DNA from: Sulfuritalea sp.
GTDB lineage: Bacteria > Pseudomonadota > Gammaproteobacteria > Burkholderiales > Rhodocyclaceae
Assembly (NCBI RefSeq): GCF_017302275.1
Contig: NZ_JAFLDR010000022.1
Coordinates: 1-64,000 of the forward strand
DNA length: 64,000 nt
Reading direction: 5' to 3'
Below the pieces are notes generated by a model. The model was not told the DNA's origin and ran no database searches. It worked only from the letters and a program-made list of their open reading frames with translations. The position numbers were made by a program, and so were the translations under genes. The number at the start of each line of letters is the position of its first letter. Within the stretch, counting starts at the first letter, position 1. Below are positions 60,301 through 64,000 of the stretch, in pieces.

Positions 60301-61798
60301 ACTGGAAGCCATCTCGCCGGACGACGATGGCAAAACCCGCTGGAATCGCTATCAGCGCGCCCGCGTTCGCAGTCCTCAAGGTCGGCTGGTGGACTTCCTG
60401 CGCGGCAAATGGGGATTTGCGCATCTCAAGGACAGGGAGAAGAGCGACCTGCACCATGCGCTGGACGCCTGCATCATCGCAGCTTGCTCGCCGAAGACCA
60501 TCCAGCAGGTCAACAACTATTTTGCGGAAGAAGAGCAGGAGCCGGGAAAACACAGCTTCAAACGCAATTCCGACGGTACTTACACGCATCGCGCCACGAG
60601 AAAAACTCTCAGCAAGGAAGAAGCCGTAGAACGCGGCCTCTATCTGCCCGCGCCGTGGAAGCCCCGTGAGGTGATGGATGCGCTAAACAAGGTTTTCGTC
60701 TCCCGCCGCCCCAAGCGCAAATCGGCGACCGAAATTCACGATGCTAACCCGAAAGGCATGCGCTATCTGCCCGTCCCGCTTGTTCATCTGACCGAGGAGA
60801 TGTTGTCTGCCGAGAAACTGCGCGAAATCACCGGGTGCCGCCGCGAGAACTACGAAACGCTGCTCACGGCATTGCAGGAGGCAAACGGCGACGCTCAAGT
60901 CGCGTTTGCCGACGGTTACGACGTCGAAGGAAAACACGGCAAGCTCAAACGCATCTACAGCATCGCCATGCCGCTATGGAGCCTGCCCGACGCTTATCGC
61001 AAGCAACGAGACAAGGAACTGACGAAAGAGAACGCCAGAAGACGCAAGGACGCGGAAAGCCGCAAGGAAGAAGCTGCGAAGCTGTACCAAAGCCTGTCGA
61101 AGACCGCGCGCAAGACCGTCCCCCTGACCAATCTCACGCAAAAAATGCTTACGGAAGCAGAACTGGGCAGCACTTTTTACCAGCGCAACAGGGAACTGAT
61201 CGATGTGCTGAAAGCCCATCTGGGCGACAAGAAAGCCAAGGATGCCTTCGCCCAACCTTTCCAGCCACCGTCTGGCAAGAAAGGCAAGAAGCGGCCCGTC
61301 ATTCGCTCCATCCGCCTTCCCGATACACATGGCAGCGGGATGCTGGTCCGCGGCGGCATTACCGGGCTGGGGGAAAGCATCTCCACTGAAGTTTGGATGA
61401 CGGAAAGCGGCTTTTTCTTCCGGCCTCGATACCTGGTCGCCGAGGAAACCACTTTCGGATTGGAAGAGCCGCCTATAGGTGCAAGGCACCTGTTCAATTT
61501 GCGGATTGACGAGCCGATTGAGGTCGTTCTGACGGATGGCGAGATCATCCCCGGTAACGGATTCCCCGGATATTTCGTGATGTACGAGGGCGATAAGCGC
61601 ATCAAGATACGAACGCATGACCGCCCGGGTAAGGGCAAGAGGAAAAAGTCAGAAGAGGAAACAGGGAACGAGGACGAGACGGACAATTCGCTCTGGCGGA
61701 TTAGCATCAGCGGCGTCAAGGAACTGAAGAAATATCGCGTAGACGCACTCGGCAACTTCAAATTGGTCGCGAACGCAAATTGGTCTGGCGTAGCGTAA
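57335..61798 (+). CDS. cas9: Cas9 endonuclease, type II-C, unusually large
   Basis: RNA-guided double-strand DNase (1487 aa). RuvC-I is FGFDIGIASVGW (Asp14), the arginine-rich bridge helix spans 53-76, RuvC-II is YVHVETARDL (Glu795), HNH is VEIDHIWPRSKTFDNSLDNR (His880), and RuvC-III is LHHALDACIIA (His1040, Asp1044). All catalytic residues are present. Well-known type II-C enzymes have about 950-1100 aa. The extra length lies in the recognition lobe, including a charged coiled-coil-like insert at about 150-197, and in a C-terminal part of about 430 residues. ATG 57335 follows GGAGG by 5 bp; ATG 57320 would add 5 residues. GC content is below that of flanking host genes. Confidence 0.96.
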   Translation: MTGNTLGPLTFGFDIGIASVGWCVLGENRIVDMGARCFDSGEDSDGKPHNQTRRGARVARNRLHMRRWRLRQLLRLFCDTGIIDRPDPKLLMTPPGEDDPWQLRAKGLKGPLEPIEWACVLYHLVKHRGFEFFRKSELMSSQTPDAPLPDTSEEKQGKVETPNEEAAAAKEKEKLNNALKKTSDLLEKYRKLLEEYHQVPLTVGSLLVWLVKEDYARGEPQPDTSDRITSIRNKSGSYRHAFFRAVLRRELHELFAAQTLHGNPYTTLDLPADGEYARHMLAQDNSKLTPEKAIPIGSESRPVGQTFQQAVFDLFDLQHPPLYGEQIREMVGKCELIEGQPRASKNAFSSERATWLETLNKLRVRRDGKETPLSTEERAALINLPYEPHKVTLKLVRETLMARTGFPASWQEASFNVASYQAKPANDGAWIFIASRDQEFLSLAKWASTKERKDKLKEAKKMLMGGIITFRELRKQLGLADSDRFVSRIKDTTIIPHDKEAYEHLQFPSDGNGLFAPGHFFRCISNNGKPKVFPKIALKLAADLRSQSAATLADWRKAIATMPSISGTWQFEHSISTEMAIEPKDEAHTQVPLKFEDAQAVEADHKLVELKGWHALRLALAERCPDKWAQLQVAYQRPTSDEGQRAAHEIDDIATILTEAQTDHEIEMKLRERGCTDAEEIDALKSVGFSKFRNLSLAALHRILPHLEDGHVYSKACELADLSHSEKKAQVRGSRLPPLKTCVYQRYRHGMLTGHKENRYKELLNPVVARSFNQARLVFNDLVTKHGSPTYVHVETARDLARSKKMRDKISREQDTNRKRIESIRNDLKNKLGREPSGEQLLKRRLYLEQNGQCLYTGRSLEPYIDAMLTSDENVVEIDHIWPRSKTFDNSLDNRVLVIAGANQNKRNQIPYEFFNGAGGDPRWREFEIRVLACKGISAEKQRRLLSKSLEDADEFLARNLVDTRYATRLFSAMLRERVMFAGGATPEELEAISPDDDGKTRWNRYQRARVRSPQGRLVDFLRGKWGFAHLKDREKSDLHHALDACIIAACSPKTIQQVNNYFAEEEQEPGKHSFKRNSDGTYTHRATRKTLSKEEAVERGLYLPAPWKPREVMDALNKVFVSRRPKRKSATEIHDANPKGMRYLPVPLVHLTEEMLSAEKLREITGCRRENYETLLTALQEANGDAQVAFADGYDVEGKHGKLKRIYSIAMPLWSLPDAYRKQRDKELTKENARRRKDAESRKEEAAKLYQSLSKTARKTVPLTNLTQKMLTEAELGSTFYQRNRELIDVLKAHLGDKKAKDAFAQPFQPPSGKKGKKRPVIRSIRLPDTHGSGMLVRGGITGLGESISTEVWMTESGFFFRPRYLVAEETTFGLEEPPIGARHLFNLRIDEPIEVVLTDGEIIPGNGFPGYFVMYEGDKRIKIRTHDRPGKGKRKKSEEETGNEDETDNSLWRISISGVKELKKYRVDALGNFKLVANANWSGVA

Positions 61799-62682
61799 TG
61801 ATCTCGAGCCCCGCCAAACTGCGGCGGGAGCATTTCTCACTGGCCATCGAACAGGAGCAGACAGCGTTCGTGCCCTTCGAGGACATCGCCGTAATCATCC
61901 TCAACCACCGTGAGATTACCCTCACCCATCCGGTGCTTTCAGCCTGCGCCGAGTATGGTATCGGCCTCTATGCCACCGGCAGCAACCATCAGCCGGCCGG
62001 CGTGTTCCTGCCCTTCCTGCCGCACTCGCGCACCACGCGCATGATGCGTCTGCAACTCAAGATCGCCAAACCAGCCGCCAAGCAGGTTTGGGCCGGCATC
62101 GTCCGCCGCAAGATCGAAAATCAGGCCGCGTGCCTCAGGCTGGACGGCAAGAAGGGCACGGATCGGCTCGCTTCCTACGCGCGCCGGGTTCGCTCCGGTG
62201 ATCCCGATAACCTGGAAGCCCAGGCCGCCGCCTTCTATTTCGCGCAACTTTTCGGCCAGGATTTTCACCGCGCCGAAGATCGCTGGACCAATGCCGCCCT
62301 GGATTACGGCTATGCGGTGCTGCGCGGCGCGATCGCACGCGGCCTTGTGGCGCATGGCCTGCATCCCACGGTAGGCCTGTTCCATGACAGCGAACAGAAT
62401 GCCTTCAATCTTGCGGACGATTTGATCGAGCCCTTTCGCCCTCTGGTTGATCTGCATGTCACCAAGCATGCGGCCTTGACGGAAGGCGATCTGATCCCGG
62501 CCGACAAGCAGGCGCTGGTGGCGCTGCTCAATGTCGATGTCGCGATGCCGCAGGGGTGCATGTCGGTATTGTCCGCGATCGAGTATGCGGTGGAAAGCCT
62601 GGTGCGCGCGTACGAAGGTGACACGAAGGAACTCGACCTGCCCGGCCTGATCGGCTTGCAGCCGCACCGGCTGGAGCATTGA
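61798..62682 (+). CDS. cas1: CRISPR integrase Cas1
   Basis: The spacer integrase (294 aa), type II form. A beta-rich N-terminal domain is followed by the helical catalytic domain with the metal ligands in NLEAQAAAFYF (Glu), GLFHDSEQNAFNLADDLIE (His and acidic residues). The ATG shares a TAATG overlap with the cas9 stop. With Cas2 it forms the integration complex. Confidence 0.95.
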   Translation: MISSPAKLRREHFSLAIEQEQTAFVPFEDIAVIILNHREITLTHPVLSACAEYGIGLYATGSNHQPAGVFLPFLPHSRTTRMMRLQLKIAKPAAKQVWAGIVRRKIENQAACLRLDGKKGTDRLASYARRVRSGDPDNLEAQAAAFYFAQLFGQDFHRAEDRWTNAALDYGYAVLRGAIARGLVAHGLHPTVGLFHDSEQNAFNLADDLIEPFRPLVDLHVTKHAALTEGDLIPADKQALVALLNVDVAMPQGCMSVLSAIEYAVESLVRAYEGDTKELDLPGLIGLQPHRLEH

Positions 62683-62683
62683 T

Positions 62684-63016
62684 GTGGGCATCGAGACGAG
62701 GCGATACATGCGCTTGCTCGTCTTCTTCGACCTGCCGATGGTGACCAAGGCCGAGAAACGCGCCTATGTCCAATTCCGCCGCTTCCTTCTCAACGACGGC
62801 TACGACATGATCCAGTGGTCGGTCTATGGCCGCATCCTGAACGGGCGTGATGCTGAGACAAAGCACCTTGCGCGGCTTGTGGAAAGCCTTCCGCCGGAGG
62901 GCTCCATCCGCTGCATGACCGTGACCGAGAAGCAATATGCCGGCATGCGCCTGCTGGTCGGCCTGCCGCTATTTCAGGAAAAAAAGGTCGCGGCGTCCCA
63001 AATGCTGCTCTTCTGA
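62684..63016 (+). CDS. cas2: CRISPR adaptation protein Cas2
   Basis: A 110-aa ferredoxin-like dimeric subunit of the Cas1-Cas2 integrase. RRYMRLLVFFDLPMVTKAEKRAY is the first strand and loop, typical of type II Cas2. GTG 62684, with GGAG 7 bp before it, keeps the RRYMR lead usual in relatives; ATG 62708, also with GAGG before it, would give 102 aa. It is the last cas gene; no csn2 or cas4 follows. Confidence 0.92.
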   Translation: MGIETRRYMRLLVFFDLPMVTKAEKRAYVQFRRFLLNDGYDMIQWSVYGRILNGRDAETKHLARLVESLPPEGSIRCMTVTEKQYAGMRLLVGLPLFQEKKVAASQMLLF

Positions 63017-63025
63017 ATCCAAAAC

Positions 63026-63066
63026 GAAAAAGAAAAATCCCTACCCGGCATAGGCCGGATGGGGAT
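63026..63066 (-). terminator. Terminator closing the CRISPR array transcript
   Basis: On the minus strand a two-part stem (ATCCC/GGGAT and CCGGC/GCCGG with a 4-nt loop) is followed by TTTTTCTTTTT. It is oriented to stop transcription coming out of the array towards cas2. Confidence 0.82.
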
Positions 63067-63079
63067 CAAGGTTCAGCCA

Positions 63080-64000
63080 GATTGTAGCTATCCGGGGTGA
63101 GAGAGGGAGCTACAACAAGCTTGGCGACTACAAACTGACCATTGCCGATTGTAGCTATCCGGGGTGAGAGAGGGAGCTACAACTGTGGTAACGCACGGAA
63201 TGCAAGGCGGATGGATTGTAGCTATCCGGGGTGAGAGAGGGAGCTACAACGAACTCTCCATTCGAGCGGGACTGCCTGCCGATTGTAGCTATCCGGGGTG
63301 AGAGAGGGAGCTACAACGGGTGTCGATGCGCTCCGGCACGTTGCAGTGATTGTAGCTATCCGGGGTGAGAGAGGGAGCTACAACTGTAATGCCGCTTTGT
63401 GCTGGAGGTGATGAGATTGTAGCTATCCGGGGTGAGAGAGGGAGCTACAACAGAACTTCACCCCACCGCCTTTAACTTTGGGATTGTAGCTATCCGGGGT
63501 GAGAGAGGGAGCTACAACCGTCACGCTGACCGAAAGCACCGGCGCCGAGATTGTAGCTATCCGGGGTGAGAGAGGGAGCTACAACGGTGCAGCGGAAGCC
63601 GACGTCGCCGTAGCGGATTGTAGCTATCCGGGGTGAGAGAGGGAGCTACAACCGCCGTCGACGCGCGCCTCGATGTCGCGGTGATTGTAGCTATCCGGGG
63701 TGAGAGAGGGAGCTACAACAGTGTGCCGTGGGTGGTGTGGCCATCGTCTGATTGTAGCTATCCGGGGTGAGAGAGGGAGCTACAACAAAAGCATGACCAC
63801 CACCATCACCCACCTGGATTGTAGCTATCCGGGGTGAGAGAGGGAGCTACAACTCTTGGTGTGCTCGGCTCGCTGCGGCGCGTGATTGTAGCTATCCGGG
63901 GTGAGAGAGGGAGCTACAACGCAACGGTCGGCAGGAGATCATCAATTGGCGATTGTAGCTATCCGGGGTGAGAGAGGGAGCTACAACCGATCTAGTGCAA
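63080..64000 (-). CRISPR. Type II-C CRISPR array, 14 repeats, truncated by window end
   Basis: Fourteen identical 37-nt repeats start at 63080 and recur every 67 bp (last at 63951), leaving 30-nt spacers: 13 complete and one cut off at the window end. The crRNA strand is minus: there the repeat begins GTTGTAGCTCCC and ends GCTACAATC, closely like the 36-nt Neisseria meningitidis repeat. The extra terminal C (plus-strand G) is present in all 14 copies. Even the cas2-proximal repeat is intact. The leader should lie beyond the right edge. Confidence 0.97.

Noticed and set aside
63017-63079. CRISPR leader between cas2 and the first repeat
   Set aside because: It holds a terminator oriented against the array transcript, and repeat polarity puts the leader at the other end, outside the window.
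63080-64000. Self-targeting spacers matching this window
   Set aside because: By eye no spacer matched another part of the window. This was not an exhaustive alignment, so only the rest of the genome and phage databases could decide.

Overview
The window looks like chromosomal DNA of a high-GC betaproteobacterium, most likely in or near the Rhodocyclales. The reasons are the conserved gene orders carA-carB-greA / yhbY-rlmE-ftsH-folP-glmM and dapB-bamE-fur ... recN-nadK-hrcA-hemH ... grpE-dnaK-dnaJ, the sigma-32 type heat-shock promoters, an E. coli-type four-subunit fumarate reductase under an FNR-type box, and a haem-bearing chemoreceptor. The genus is an inference. No rRNA, tRNA or insertion sequence was seen.

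Layout. 0.2-5 kb: anaerobic respiration (frdABCD, a UbiE-like quinone methyltransferase, one unknown gene). 5-7.6 kb: three overlapping genes for an exported amidohydrolase, a YtkA-like protein and a dihaem peroxidase. 7.6-19.9 kb: a phosphate-starvation block with pstSCAB facing away from olsA-olsB-GT4-dgkA-GT4-plcP, then a CYTH/CHAD protein and a porin. Pho-box-like direct repeats precede pstS, olsA, olsB and the porin. Read together, the block scavenges phosphate and replaces phospholipids: PlcP would release diacylglycerol, the glycosyltransferases would make glycolipids from it, DgkA would recycle it, and OlsB/OlsA would make ornithine lipids. 19.9-35.6 kb: mostly housekeeping genes (glmM, folP, ftsH, rlmE, yhbY, greA, carAB, dapB, bamE, fur).

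36.3-42.6 kb is an accessory island between the fur/GDT1 genes and recN. It holds vapBC, an LRV-repeat protein, a lower-GC PD-(D/E)XK-like gene, a WYL regulator in an operon with a Cas4-like/DEDD exonuclease fusion (DUF2779), and a lone PcfJ-like protein. 42.7-53.6 kb: recN, nadK, hrcA, hemH, trxC, the c-haem chemoreceptor and grpE-dnaK-dnaJ, with separate RpoH promoters before grpE and dnaK. 53.7-56.1 kb: an orphan NDP-hexose 2,3-dehydratase and a family 2 glycosyltransferase, bracketed by dnaJ and a second, decayed copy of the dnaJ 3' end. 56.6-57.1 kb: a ParD/ParE-like toxin-antitoxin pair.

57.2-64.0 kb is a type II-C CRISPR-Cas locus: tracrRNA on the minus strand with its own promoter and terminator, a very large Cas9 (1487 aa), cas1, cas2, and an array of 14 identical 37-nt repeats that runs off the window. 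Repeat orientation, anti-repeat pairing and a terminator between array and cas2 all say the array is transcribed on the minus strand, convergent with the cas genes. A dispersed 23-bp sequence, sometimes carrying a 24-nt insert, recurs through the window both between and inside genes.
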